The notes beneath the pieces are model-generated. The model saw only the letters and a list, made by a program, of their open reading frames with translations. It searched no databases and was not told the DNA's origin. The translations under genes were made by a program, and so were the position numbers. A DNA stretch of 64,000 nt from Anaerolineales bacterium (GTDB lineage Bacteria; Chloroflexota; Anaerolineae; 4572-78; J111), in the NCBI GenBank assembly GCA_015075185.1, contig JABTUW010000004.1:682001-746000 (forward strand). Reading direction: 5' to 3'. This document shows positions 36,827-45,760 of this stretch, in pieces (position 1 is the first letter of the stretch; every line of letters starts with the position of its first letter).

Positions 36827-38494
36827 TTAACGCAACACAGTCAGGGCGAAGTTAGGCGAGAGGTTGCTTGACTGGCCGTCCAGCGAAATCAGGGCCGTGC
36901 CGATATTGGCCGCTTCATCCATCGCGCCGTAGAGCAGGCGGTTTTCGTCCAGCCATTCCCAGGCCGTGGTCACCGTGTTGTCGCTCAATAATGTTTTGAC
37001 TTCGCCGGTATAGGGCGGCGTCACCAGATGGATAGCGCCAGGATTAGGCCGGGGCATGGCCTGCTCGTCACTTTGAGCCAGGCTGGCCGAGACAAAGGCC
37101 AAATTTCCGGTCGGGCCAAAAACGGGTGAGCCGATATAGCCGGTCAGCGACGGCGTCACCGTAGCGATGGGCTGGCCGTCGCTGCCCAGAACGACCACCC
37201 CCTGGCCGGGCTGCACATAAGCCAGGGCGCTGCCATCGGGCGAAATATCGCCGATGCAAATGAGCTGATCTTCTGGGCAGGTAAAAAGCAAGCGCGACTC
37301 ACCGCCGCTCGTGGGCACAGCCAGCAGGCTGTTGTACCGCCCGGTAAAGCTGAAGACCATACCGCCCAGTCCATCGGGTTGGAGAGCGTAGTACAACGTG
37401 TTCTGATCGAGCGAAAAACGGACGGGCTCGACATAGCTGCCCTCTTGTTCAGCCTGATCGAGCAAGGTTAACTGGTCAGAGCCATCCATATTGGCGATCC
37501 ATAAATCGCTGCGATAGACGGGCGGGTCAGACTCCATATTGATCACTGTCCGCGCCCAGGCTATTTTACTCCCGTCGCCGGAGACCGTAAAGTTAAACGG
37601 GCCAAACTCCTCCATGTTGACTGCTGTAAAGAGAAGCGGCGTCTGCTGGCCGGCCGGGGTAAGCTGCCAAACGCTGATTGTTTTGGCAGCCAGATCATAA
37701 ATTGCGTAATAAATATTACCGGCGGCCGTGACGATACGTCCATAGGGCGGCTGAAGGAGTTGAAAATTGCAGGTCGCCTGGGTGGCAGGGTCAATCATGA
37801 TGACCCCGCCGGGACGCTCAAAATCAATGACCAGGACTGCCGGCCGCTGGATGTCCGGGCAAAGGCCCTCAGGGCCGATGACAAGCGGTTCGGGCGTCGG
37901 CGGTGGGGCGACCACCTGGGGCCGGATGCGCACCAGCAGGCTGTTGGCCCAATCAAGAATGGCCTGCTGCTGAGTTTCATCTGCCTGAGTGCTACCCTGC
38001 CCGGTGAAAACTAATTCCATCACCATATTATCAGGACCACCAGGGTTATCTTCAGATTTAAGCTGAAAGCTGGCCAGGCTTTGGACCCAGGAATTGAGCG
38101 AAGCGAAATCCTCAGGGGTCAGGGTTCCGCTGATTTCCGCCGGTTGGGCACAGGCGCGCCGCAGGACATAATTCCCGGCGGTATCCAGAGTGAGATCGTC
38201 GCAAAAGCCGACAATCCCACCGCTGAGCTTGAAATTAAGCGCTGGAGCGGCGGCGGCAGCAGGGGCCGCGGCTGGCGTTGGAGTAGCGTCAGCAGGCATA
38301 TCTGCCGAGGTTTCGGTGGGGACAGCCGCTTCACCGGGCGCGGCTGCCGGGGGAACTGGAGTCCCGGCGGGGGCGGTCGCTGCGCTGACGCCGACAGGGG
38401 CGATATCCTCTGAGCGATTCGCGCCGCCGCAGGCGCCCAACACGATGACGGTGAGAACCAGCAGGAACCAATTTATTTTCAATGAGCTTGGCAT
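36827..38494 (-). CDS. Lipoprotein with TolB-like beta-propeller
   Basis: The N-terminal signal LLVLTVIVLGACGG has a lipobox ending at Cys ~22, followed by a long Ala/Pro/Thr-rich spacer, so the protein is probably tethered outside the membrane. The rest has repeated DGSKIAWAR, SDLWIANMDGSDQLTL and ISPDGSALAYVQPG segments, the TolB/WD40-like PD40 propeller pattern. Members usually bind other proteins or glycans. No enzyme motif is seen. AGAGGGA precedes the ATG. Confidence 0.8.
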   Translation of the reverse strand: MPSSLKINWFLLVLTVIVLGACGGANRSEDIAPVGVSAATAPAGTPVPPAAAPGEAAVPTETSADMPADATPTPAAAPAAAAAPALNFKLSGGIVGFCDDLTLDTAGNYVLRRACAQPAEISGTLTPEDFASLNSWVQSLASFQLKSEDNPGGPDNMVMELVFTGQGSTQADETQQQAILDWANSLLVRIRPQVVAPPPTPEPLVIGPEGLCPDIQRPAVLVIDFERPGGVIMIDPATQATCNFQLLQPPYGRIVTAAGNIYYAIYDLAAKTISVWQLTPAGQQTPLLFTAVNMEEFGPFNFTVSGDGSKIAWARTVINMESDPPVYRSDLWIANMDGSDQLTLLDQAEQEGSYVEPVRFSLDQNTLYYALQPDGLGGMVFSFTGRYNSLLAVPTSGGESRLLFTCPEDQLICIGDISPDGSALAYVQPGQGVVVLGSDGQPIATVTPSLTGYIGSPVFGPTGNLAFVSASLAQSDEQAMPRPNPGAIHLVTPPYTGEVKTLLSDNTVTTAWEWLDENRLLYGAMDEAANIGTALISLDGQSSNLSPNFALTVLR

Positions 38495-38772
38495 GATGGA
38501 GTCCCTCTCAGTTTGCTGTCTTCAGGTTACAGCTTTACATAATTTTACTTGACCTTGGAGGAAATTTCAACTTCAAAAGATTGTCTCAAACTTGTATCCC
38601 TGCCTTTAACAGAGTATAAATTCACCAGAACTTATAAACCTTCGACGTTTCGCCAAAAGTGGACAAGATTTACAGGATTAACAAGATTTTTGGCCGATTT
38701 TATCCTGTAAATCTTGCTGTAGATTCTGTCAAGAGATAAATAACTCCGAACCGAGGTTATAGGAAACAAATT
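38495..38772. other. Divergent intergenic region
   Basis: Separates the lipoprotein gene (minus) and the secreted peptidase (plus). Most of the right half is the long hairpin element copy 2. No clear promoter was recognised. Confidence 0.45.
38637..38760 (+). repeat. Long hairpin element, copy 2
   Basis: Inner arms GACAAGATTTACAGGATTAA... (38662-38691) and ATCCTGTAAATCTTGC...TCTGTC (38702-38730). Outer arms TTCGACGTTTCG and TAACTCCGAACCGAGGTTA match copy 1 at 25187-25309. The right outer arm reaches the ribosome-binding region of the next gene. Confidence 0.75.
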
Positions 38773-40797
38773 GTGCCTAACCAAAAATTGCGCTTTCTTC
38801 TGCTCGTTCTACTTGCTTTGACCGCAGCTTCACCGGCCAGTGCCGATACACCGCCCCTTGCGCAGCAGCGCACGGCTGCTTTTGAACCGGCGGAATGCAC
38901 CTTTGAATTTCCCCTGGTCAAATATTTATCTCCAGGCAGGGTTGGCTTTAAATGCGGGTATGTGACTGTGCCGGAGCAGCACAACCAGCCCAGCGGCCCG
39001 ACTATCCGCCTGGCCGTAACTACTTTACCCAGCACCGCCAAAAATCCGGCCCCTGATCCCTTGTTTATGGCCCAGGGCGGGCCGGGCGGCTCATCGCTGG
39101 AATTGTTTCCCCTGTTTATGCTCAACAGCCCCATCCGGGAAGAGCGTGACATCGTCATTTTCGACCAGCGTGGCACCTATTACTCAGAACCCAATCTGCT
39201 CTGCCCGGAACTGGATGAGCTGACCAGGGAAACTCTGGAACTCGACCTCAGCCAGGAAGAGGCGGACCGGCGCAGCATGGCCGCTTATCGGGCCTGCGGC
39301 GACCGGCTGACCCGTGAGGGCGTCAATCTGGCCGCTTACAACAGCCTGGAAAACGCCGCCGATATTGACTCCATCCGCGCCGCCCTGGGCTATGACCAGA
39401 TCAACTTTTATGGCGTTTCTTACGGTACCCTGCTGGGGCTGCATTATATGCGCCAGTTTCCGCACAGCCTGCGGGCCGTGATTCTGGATGCGGTGGTACC
39501 CACCCAGGACAGTTTTTTGAACCAGACCGCTCGCTCCGCCGACCGCGCCTTTAAGGAAGTGGTCCAACTCTGCGCGGACGACGCCGATTGCAGCGCCGCC
39601 TATCCCGATTTGGAAAACGTCATCTACGAGGTAATGGACGCCTTAAACAAAAACCCGGTCACGATCCCGGTCACCGATCCGGAAACAGGGAAAACCTATC
39701 AAACCCTCGTAAACGGCGACCTGTTTATTAACGCGCTCTTTTTAGCCCTGTATGACCCCTCTCAACTCCCCATCTTTCCAACCATTGTTTACAACACCAG
39801 GGCCGGTGATTACGACCTGCTCTCCCGGCTGCTGCCGGTCTTGATTTTCCAGCCTACGGTCAGCGTTGGCATGTACCAAACCGTTGTCTGCGCCGAGGAG
39901 GCTAACTTCGACCCGGCCAAGATGCCCGTCCAGGGGGTCCGCCCGGAGCTGGTCACTTTGATGAAAGACAGCAATACCACCATTTTGCAGGTCTGCAACT
40001 TGTGGAAAATACCCAAACTGGGGCCGGAAGTCAATGCCCCTGTGGTGAGCGACATCCCTACCTTGCTGTTCTCGGGCCGCTTCGACCCGATTACCCCGGC
40101 CTATTTTGCCGAAGCAGCCGCCAAAACGCTCAGTCACAGCTACGCTTACACTTTTCCTAATACCAGCCACGGCGCTTTTCTGTTTAACGCTTGCGCCAAT
40201 GGGATAGCGCAGGAATTTTTGTTCAATCCCACGGTTGCGCCTGACGCCCGTTGTATCGCCGCCGAGCCGACCACCTTTGACATCCCCACCCCGGCCAAGG
40301 TGGTCATGACCCCGGCGATGGCTAACGTGTTGGACTTGTTGAATGGGAAGAATCTACGCAGTCTGGCCGTGCTGCTGCTCGGCCTGTTGGGACTGCTGTC
40401 GTTTGTGGTAGTCTGGCCGGTAGCCCACTTTATCCGCCGGATGCAGGGAAGGCTACCCACCAACAGGCCGCCGGCGCTGGTAGCCTGGGCAGCCGTTAGT
40501 TTGGTTGTTTTGATGGGCAGCGTAAGTCTGGTGTTTCTGGCCGGATTGGTCCTGCTGATTTTTTCCAGCGACCTGTCAACGCTGCTGGTCGGCGTGCCGA
40601 AAGCTGCGGCTCCGTTGTTTGTCGTTCCACCGCTGCTGCTTCTGCTGGCAGCAGCGATGGTCATTGTCACGGTTATCTTATGGGTTAAGGGCTACTGGTC
40701 AGCCTGGCGGCGGGTCTACTATACGCTGTTGGCCCTGGCGGCGCTGGCTTTGGTTGGGGTTTTGGTTCAGTGGGAGATGCTAACAGTGTTTTTGTGA
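38773..40797 (+). CDS. Secreted S33-type peptidase/hydrolase with membrane tail
   Basis: A signal peptide (FLLLVLLALTAASPASA) leads into an alpha/beta hydrolase like tripeptidyl aminopeptidases. Visible elements are the oxyanion segment AQGGPGGSS, nucleophile elbow YGVSYGTLLG, acid GRFDPITP and His in NTSHGAF. The paired cysteines suggest disulfides. From about residue 530 there are four or so transmembrane helices, a tail not usual in this family. A GTG start at 38773 follows AGGAAA. It may process short peptides outside the cell; the substrate is not known. Confidence 0.85.
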   Translation: MPNQKLRFLLLVLLALTAASPASADTPPLAQQRTAAFEPAECTFEFPLVKYLSPGRVGFKCGYVTVPEQHNQPSGPTIRLAVTTLPSTAKNPAPDPLFMAQGGPGGSSLELFPLFMLNSPIREERDIVIFDQRGTYYSEPNLLCPELDELTRETLELDLSQEEADRRSMAAYRACGDRLTREGVNLAAYNSLENAADIDSIRAALGYDQINFYGVSYGTLLGLHYMRQFPHSLRAVILDAVVPTQDSFLNQTARSADRAFKEVVQLCADDADCSAAYPDLENVIYEVMDALNKNPVTIPVTDPETGKTYQTLVNGDLFINALFLALYDPSQLPIFPTIVYNTRAGDYDLLSRLLPVLIFQPTVSVGMYQTVVCAEEANFDPAKMPVQGVRPELVTLMKDSNTTILQVCNLWKIPKLGPEVNAPVVSDIPTLLFSGRFDPITPAYFAEAAAKTLSHSYAYTFPNTSHGAFLFNACANGIAQEFLFNPTVAPDARCIAAEPTTFDIPTPAKVVMTPAMANVLDLLNGKNLRSLAVLLLGLLGLLSFVVVWPVAHFIRRMQGRLPTNRPPALVAWAAVSLVVLMGSVSLVFLAGLVLLIFSSDLSTLLVGVPKAAAPLFVVPPLLLLLAAAMVIVTVILWVKGYWSAWRRVYYTLLALAALALVGVLVQWEMLTVFL

Positions 40798-40801
40798 TGG
40801 A

Positions 40802-41908
40802 TTAAGCCCAGTCGGCGGCCTCATCGGGGATGGCGAGATGAACGGTCGTGCCGGCCCCCGGCTGACTGGCGAGGGTCACATCGCCGCCATAGGTGCGGGC
40901 CAGGGTACGGGCAATGTAGAGACCCAGGCCCAGGCCGCCGTTCTCGCGGGTCATGGACATGTCCACCTGGTAAAATTTATCAAAAACTTGATCCTGAAAT
41001 TCTGGTTTAATGCCCTGCCCGGAGTCTTGAATCTCAATCTCTGCGCCTGCTTGCCCGACCGGTCGAACTGCCACTTTGGGCCGGCTGCCCGGCGGGCTAA
41101 ACTTGCCGGCGTTGTCCAGCAGATGATGTAAGATGTGATTGAGATGTTTGCGGTGGATATTCACCGGACAAGCATCCGGCAGATGCACCTCAAACTCCAA
41201 CTTGTCCCGCCGATATTTAGCCTCGGTTTGCTCGACCATAAATTTAACTGCCTGGGTCAGGTCAACGGCCTGGCGGAATGGACCAATTGCTTTATCGGAA
41301 ATTTGGTTGATGAGTAACAAATCCTCCATCAACCAGCGCAACTCACCGGCCCCGTTGCGGATAATTTCAATCACTTCGTCAAACTGAGTGATATTTTCTT
41401 TATGAGCCAGCCGAGAGAGAATGTCCGCCCCATTCAGAACCTTGGACACGGGCGTCATCAGCTCGTGGCTCATATTTTCGGCCAGATTACTTTTATACTC
41501 CTCCAGGTCACGCCGGGCTTTCTCGCGTTGAATTACGCTCAAGTACAGGGTCGCTTTAACCCGAGCAATCAGCTCCGGCATCTCAAAGGGCTTGGTTAAA
41601 TAATCTACCCCCCCCGCCTCAAAACCGGCCATTTTATCTTTCAGAGAGACCCGTGCCGTTAAAAAAATAATGGGAATGCTGGTGGTATCTGGATTTTGCT
41701 GTAAAGTGGTAGCTACCTGAAAACCGTCCATACCCGGCATATCTACGTCCAGCAAAATCAAATCCGGTTTTGGCTCGGCTCGCGCTGCGTCAAGTCCCGT
41801 AGGGCCGGTCGAGGCAGTGATTACCTGGAAGCCCACCTGGGCTAATTCAAAGGCGACCCACTTTCGCAAGGCCTCATCGTCATCCACAATTAAGATGGTT
41901 GCGGACAT
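40802..41908 (-). CDS. Receiver-histidine kinase hybrid
   Basis: Residues 1-~120 are a response-regulator receiver (ILIVDDDEALRKW, LLDVDMPGMDG with the phospho-Asp, and LTKPFE). They are followed by HisKA (NMSHELMTP with the phospho-His) and an ATPase domain (LLDNAGKFSPPG, IQDSGQGIKP, GLGLGLYIAR). A receiver in front of a kinase without a sensor domain is typical of kinases driven by another kinase's output. The ATG at 41908 follows GGGGGAAG. It lies 85 bp downstream of the propeller-phosphatase gene and is probably in its operon. Confidence 0.92.
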   Translation of the reverse strand: MSATILIVDDDEALRKWVAFELAQVGFQVITASTGPTGLDAARAEPKPDLILLDVDMPGMDGFQVATTLQQNPDTTSIPIIFLTARVSLKDKMAGFEAGGVDYLTKPFEMPELIARVKATLYLSVIQREKARRDLEEYKSNLAENMSHELMTPVSKVLNGADILSRLAHKENITQFDEVIEIIRNGAGELRWLMEDLLLINQISDKAIGPFRQAVDLTQAVKFMVEQTEAKYRRDKLEFEVHLPDACPVNIHRKHLNHILHHLLDNAGKFSPPGSRPKVAVRPVGQAGAEIEIQDSGQGIKPEFQDQVFDKFYQVDMSMTRENGGLGLGLYIARTLARTYGGDVTLASQPGAGTTVHLAIPDEAADWA

Positions 41909-41993
41909 GGGCAACTTCCCCCATCGTTACCTTTTGCATTATTATAACTTTTTTGTCGCATCAGGTAAAATGAGTGTTTTAGTTAACAATCAC

Positions 41994-44900
41994 TTAGACC
42001 TGCACCACTACGATGGTCAAGTCATCGTGCAGCTCGGTCTCGGCAGTAAAGGCCAGAACGGCAGTGCGGAGATGAGCCAGCATCGCCTCGGCGGAGGTTT
42101 GCGGCCCAGCGGCAATGACCCGCTCCAGCCGCTCAAAACCGAAGATTTCACGGGCAGCGTTCATGGCTTCGACCACGCCGTCGCTGGTCAGAATCAACAA
42201 GTCGCCCGGCTGCAAAAGAAGGGTGGTTTCAACATAGCTCGTCGAGTTACCCAGGCCAATGCCCAGCGGCGGGCCGCCAATATCTACCCACTCTAACGAG
42301 CCACCAGCCCGCCGGACCAGGGGTGCGACACAACCGGCATTGGCCGCACGCAGGAAGACGCCCTGATCGCCGGCTGGAGGCTGGCTAATTTCCACATAAC
42401 ACAGCGCACAGTTTTGCAGGAAGCGAGTGCGGGTATAGGGCACCAGGGCTGCATCCAGTTGTGCCAACAGCTCAGCCGGGGTTAACGCCTGGCCAATCAC
42501 CGACTGGAAAGAGGCCAGGCTGACCGCCATCAACAGCGCCGCCGGCATCCCCTTACCGGAAACATCGCCCAGGGCAATAGCAAAGGATGAGGGATGAGGG
42601 ATGAAGGATGAAGTCAAAGATTCATCCTTCATCCTTCCGCCTTCATCCTTACTGAAAGTGTGATAGGCATAGAAGTCGCCGCCGACTTCACGGGCTGAAG
42701 TACTGTAGCAGACCACCTCAAGGCCAGGCCAGTTGGGGCGGGGGGGGGGCAGCAGGCTGCGCTGGATTTCATGGGCAGTGGTCAATTCTTGCTGCAGACG
42801 GTCGGTCAGGGTGCGGAGATGGACATTGACCTGGGATAATTCAGCCGTGCGCTCGGCCACCAACTCTTTTAATTTTTCGCGTTGGGCTTGAATGTTAGCC
42901 ACTCTGACAGTGTAAGCGGTAAAGCCCAGCGCCAGCACCGCCGCCGAGGCGATTAGCCGGAACCACCATGTTTCCCAGAAGGGCGGGGTAACGACGATTT
43001 TGAGCGACACGCCGTCCTCGTTCCACACACCGCTGTTATTCGAGCCTTTAATCCGCAGGGTATAAGTTCCCGCGTCGAGGTTGGTGTAGGTACCGAAGCG
43101 GCGCGTCCCGGCCCTGATCCAATCCTGGTCAAAGCCCTCCAATTTATAGGCATACTGGTTTTTAGCCGGGTTGGTGTAGTCAAGGGCAGTATATTCAAAC
43201 GAGAAAACAATATCGCGGTAAGATAGTTTAATCTCTTTGAGCTGCTCAATCGGTTGGTTCAGGGGAATTTCCCGGTTGAGAATATTAAATGCGGTGAGCA
43301 CGACGGCCGGGGCGTGGGGGTTATCTTTAATCATAGCCGGATCAAATCGAACCAGGCCATTGATGCCGCCAAAAAACATTTCGCCGCTGCGACTCTGGTA
43401 ATAAGCGCCCTCGTTAAAAACCACGTTGCCCAATCCGTCGCCGGCGTCATAATTAACAAAGACCTGGCTACGTGGATTGAATTTCGATATGCCTTTGCTG
43501 GTACTTAGCCACAAATTACCCTGGGTGTCCTCCAGGATGCCGTAAACGACCAAGCTGGCCAGGCCCTGTTCCGGCCCATAGCGGATAAACTGCTCCGTTT
43601 CAGGCTCAAATTTATTCAAACCGCCGTTAGCCGTGCCCACCCACAGCGCCCCGGATTGATCTTCGTGAATGGTGTAGACATCGTTGTTGCTCAAGCTGGC
43701 CGGGTTGGTTGAATCGTATTGATAGCGGATAAATTTGCCGCTCGCCCGGTCGAATTGGTTCAAACCGCCGCCATAGGTGCAGACCCAAAACGTACCCTGG
43801 CTGTCTTCGAGGATAGCATAAACATCATTGCCGCCCAGGCTGGTGGGGTCGGCCGGGTTATATTTATAAGCAGTAAACGTTCCGGTTTGGGCGTTAAATC
43901 TATTCAAACCGCCGCCTTTAGTCCCTATCCAGAGCGCGCCGGAGCGGTCCTCATAAATAACATTGATGTCGTTGAAGCTTAAACTGGTTGGGTCATCAGG
44001 ATCATTCTGGTAGCGGGTGGCAGCTTGGGTTTGGGGATCAAACTTGTTTAAGCCGGCCCCCGACGTGCCCAGCCACAGAAAGCCGGAACGGTCCTGGTGG
44101 ACGGCGTAAATATCATTGTTGCTGAGACTGTTGGCGTTATCAGGGTTGTTCTGGTAGCTGACAAAAAAGCCGGTATGGGGGTTAAATTTGTTGAGGCCGC
44201 CGCCTTTGGTGCCAATCCACAGATTTTTGGCCTCGTCCTCGTAGATAGCCCTGACATCGTTGTTGTTAAGACTGTTGGGGTTGTCCGGGTTATTGGCCAG
44301 GTGGACAAATTGGCCGGAGATGGGCGAAAATTTGTTGACCCCCCCGCCCCGCGTGGCCAGCCACAGCACCCCGGAACGATCTTCGTAAATCGAACGGATA
44401 TCATTGTAACTGAGGCTGGTCGGGTCCTGGGGATCGTTGAGATAACGGGAAAAGGTTTCCTTCTGCCGGTCAAACAGATTGAGGCCACCGCTGCGTGTCC
44501 CCACCCAGAAGTTGCCGGCGCTGTCTTCCAAAATCGCATTGACAATCGTATCGCTGAGGCTGGTCGGATGGGTTGGGTCGTTTTGGTAATGGGTAAAGGA
44601 CTCGGTTTGCGCGTCAAACTTGTCGAGGCCGGCTTCATTGCCGACCCACAGCGTGCCGGATTTGTCTACATACAGAGTCCGCACCAGGTTGTTGCCGAGG
44701 CTGGTGGAGTCGGCGGGGTCGTGGAGAAAGCGGGTAAAGGTTTCAGCCTGAGGGTCAAACCGGTTCAGTCCCTCCGAGGTCGCTACCCAGAGCTGTCCGG
44801 CCTTATCTTCGGCGATACTCCAGATGCGATCATTGCTCAGGCTGTGGGGATTGGCCGGGTCGTTTTTATAGGCGGTGAAGCGTTCCGCCTGCCGGTCGAA

Positions 44901-45428
44901 TTTATTCAGCCCGCCGCCGGCAGTGCCGACCCACAGCGTCCCGGCCTGGTCTTCGAAGATGGTCTGCACCCGGTCACTGCTGAGGCTGGCCGGGTTGGCC
45001 GGATCGTTAAGGTAAGCAGAAAATTGCCCTGTCTGGGGGTCGAGCCGGGCCAGGCCGCCGCCCCAGGTGCCAATCCAGATGATCCCGGCCCGGTCAATGA
45101 AAAGATTGCCGGCATTGTCGTTGGACAGCGAGCGGGGATTCTGGGGATCGTTCCTAAAAATGGTGATAGCGTAGCCATCATACTTGTTCAGGCCGCTCGG
45201 CGTGCCAAACCACATCAAGCCGGTGTGGTCTTGCACAATGGAAAAGACGGTGCCGTGCGAGAGGCCCTGTTCGAGGGAGATGTGTTCAAAGTAAAAGCTC
45301 GGCTCTGCGGCCAGGGAGAGGGCCGGCTGGCTCAGTCCCAACAGGCAAAGGAGTAAGGTAAAAATGATAGACCAGGTCCGGCGAGGCAAGAAAAGGAGGT
45401 TTTCTTTCGGTGGAAGGATATAACTCAT
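41994..45428 (-). CDS. Propeller sensor with SpoIIE-type PP2C phosphatase
   Basis: A signal peptide precedes about 14 repeats of ~43 residues of the two-component propeller type (SIYEDRSGVLWLATRGGG-like), enough for two seven-bladed propellers. A Y_Y_Y domain follows near residues 705-810 (QYAYKLEGFDQDWI). Then come one transmembrane helix (~825-845), a coiled coil, and a SpoIIE/PP2C serine phosphatase (about 880-1144) with GDVSGKGMPAALL and LTSDGVVEAMN. Such proteins usually end in histidine kinases; here the output is a phosphatase, possibly acting on anti-anti-sigma factors. A repeat-derived peptide interrupts the PP2C domain (42583-42657). Confidence 0.9.
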   Translation of the reverse strand: MSYILPPKENLLFLPRRTWSIIFTLLLCLLGLSQPALSLAAEPSFYFEHISLEQGLSHGTVFSIVQDHTGLMWFGTPSGLNKYDGYAITIFRNDPQNPRSLSNDNAGNLFIDRAGIIWIGTWGGGLARLDPQTGQFSAYLNDPANPASLSSDRVQTIFEDQAGTLWVGTAGGGLNKFDRQAERFTAYKNDPANPHSLSNDRIWSIAEDKAGQLWVATSEGLNRFDPQAETFTRFLHDPADSTSLGNNLVRTLYVDKSGTLWVGNEAGLDKFDAQTESFTHYQNDPTHPTSLSDTIVNAILEDSAGNFWVGTRSGGLNLFDRQKETFSRYLNDPQDPTSLSYNDIRSIYEDRSGVLWLATRGGGVNKFSPISGQFVHLANNPDNPNSLNNNDVRAIYEDEAKNLWIGTKGGGLNKFNPHTGFFVSYQNNPDNANSLSNNDIYAVHQDRSGFLWLGTSGAGLNKFDPQTQAATRYQNDPDDPTSLSFNDINVIYEDRSGALWIGTKGGGLNRFNAQTGTFTAYKYNPADPTSLGGNDVYAILEDSQGTFWVCTYGGGLNQFDRASGKFIRYQYDSTNPASLSNNDVYTIHEDQSGALWVGTANGGLNKFEPETEQFIRYGPEQGLASLVVYGILEDTQGNLWLSTSKGISKFNPRSQVFVNYDAGDGLGNVVFNEGAYYQSRSGEMFFGGINGLVRFDPAMIKDNPHAPAVVLTAFNILNREIPLNQPIEQLKEIKLSYRDIVFSFEYTALDYTNPAKNQYAYKLEGFDQDWIRAGTRRFGTYTNLDAGTYTLRIKGSNNSGVWNEDGVSLKIVVTPPFWETWWFRLIASAAVLALGFTAYTVRVANIQAQREKLKELVAERTAELSQVNVHLRTLTDRLQQELTTAHEIQRSLLPPPRPNWPGLEVVCYSTSAREVGGDFYAYHTFSKDEGGRMKDESLTSSFIPHPSSFAIALGDVSGKGMPAALLMAVSLASFQSVIGQALTPAELLAQLDAALVPYTRTRFLQNCALCYVEISQPPAGDQGVFLRAANAGCVAPLVRRAGGSLEWVDIGGPPLGIGLGNSTSYVETTLLLQPGDLLILTSDGVVEAMNAAREIFGFERLERVIAAGPQTSAEAMLAHLRTAVLAFTAETELHDDLTIVVVQV
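42583..42657 (+). repeat. In-frame hairpin insertion in the PP2C domain
   Basis: GGATGAAGGATGAA (42599-42612) is perfectly complementary to TTCATCCTTCATCC (42621-42634) around an eight-base loop, with more GGATGAGG and CTTCATCC words outside. It encodes about 24 residues (KDEGGRMKD...PHPSS) just before the conserved ALGDVSGKGMP strand. The same 14-mer and nearly the same peptide occur in the MalT-type regulator. Confidence 0.8.
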
Positions 45429-45760
45429 AATTTGGCGAATGATGGCTAAAAAAGTACCGGGGTTATTAACCTTAGCATTATAATCCAGGAGCGGATGAAG
45501 GACAAGAGTACTAAAGGTTTATGGGGCGGCGAGGGATTTGGAACACGATAGGCACAAAAAAAGGAAGTTCACCAAAGGGCTAGCCAGGCGATCTTTTCGA
45601 TAAAGAGTTTCGTGGCTTTCGCTACTTTGAAGCTTTCGTGGTTCACACTTTTTCTCATCAAAACCGGAGCATAAGGTCGTACAAATATGACAAAAGATGT
45701 CAAGAAAGATCGTATATACTGCCTGGGTTGAATTAAAATACACAACAATAGAGGTGTTCT
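45429..45760. other. Divergent intergenic region
   Basis: No gene is supported. AGCGGATGAAGGAC at about 45491 has one GGATGAAGG word. TTTCGTGGCTTTCGCTACTTTGAAGC-like words repeat at 45607-45645. Promoters of both flanking genes should lie here; none is clear. Confidence 0.45.

Noticed and set aside
44097..45356. 419-codon plus-strand frame with repeated VxVVxVIG-like units
   Set aside because: The apparent repeats mirror the propeller repeats of the real minus-strand gene.
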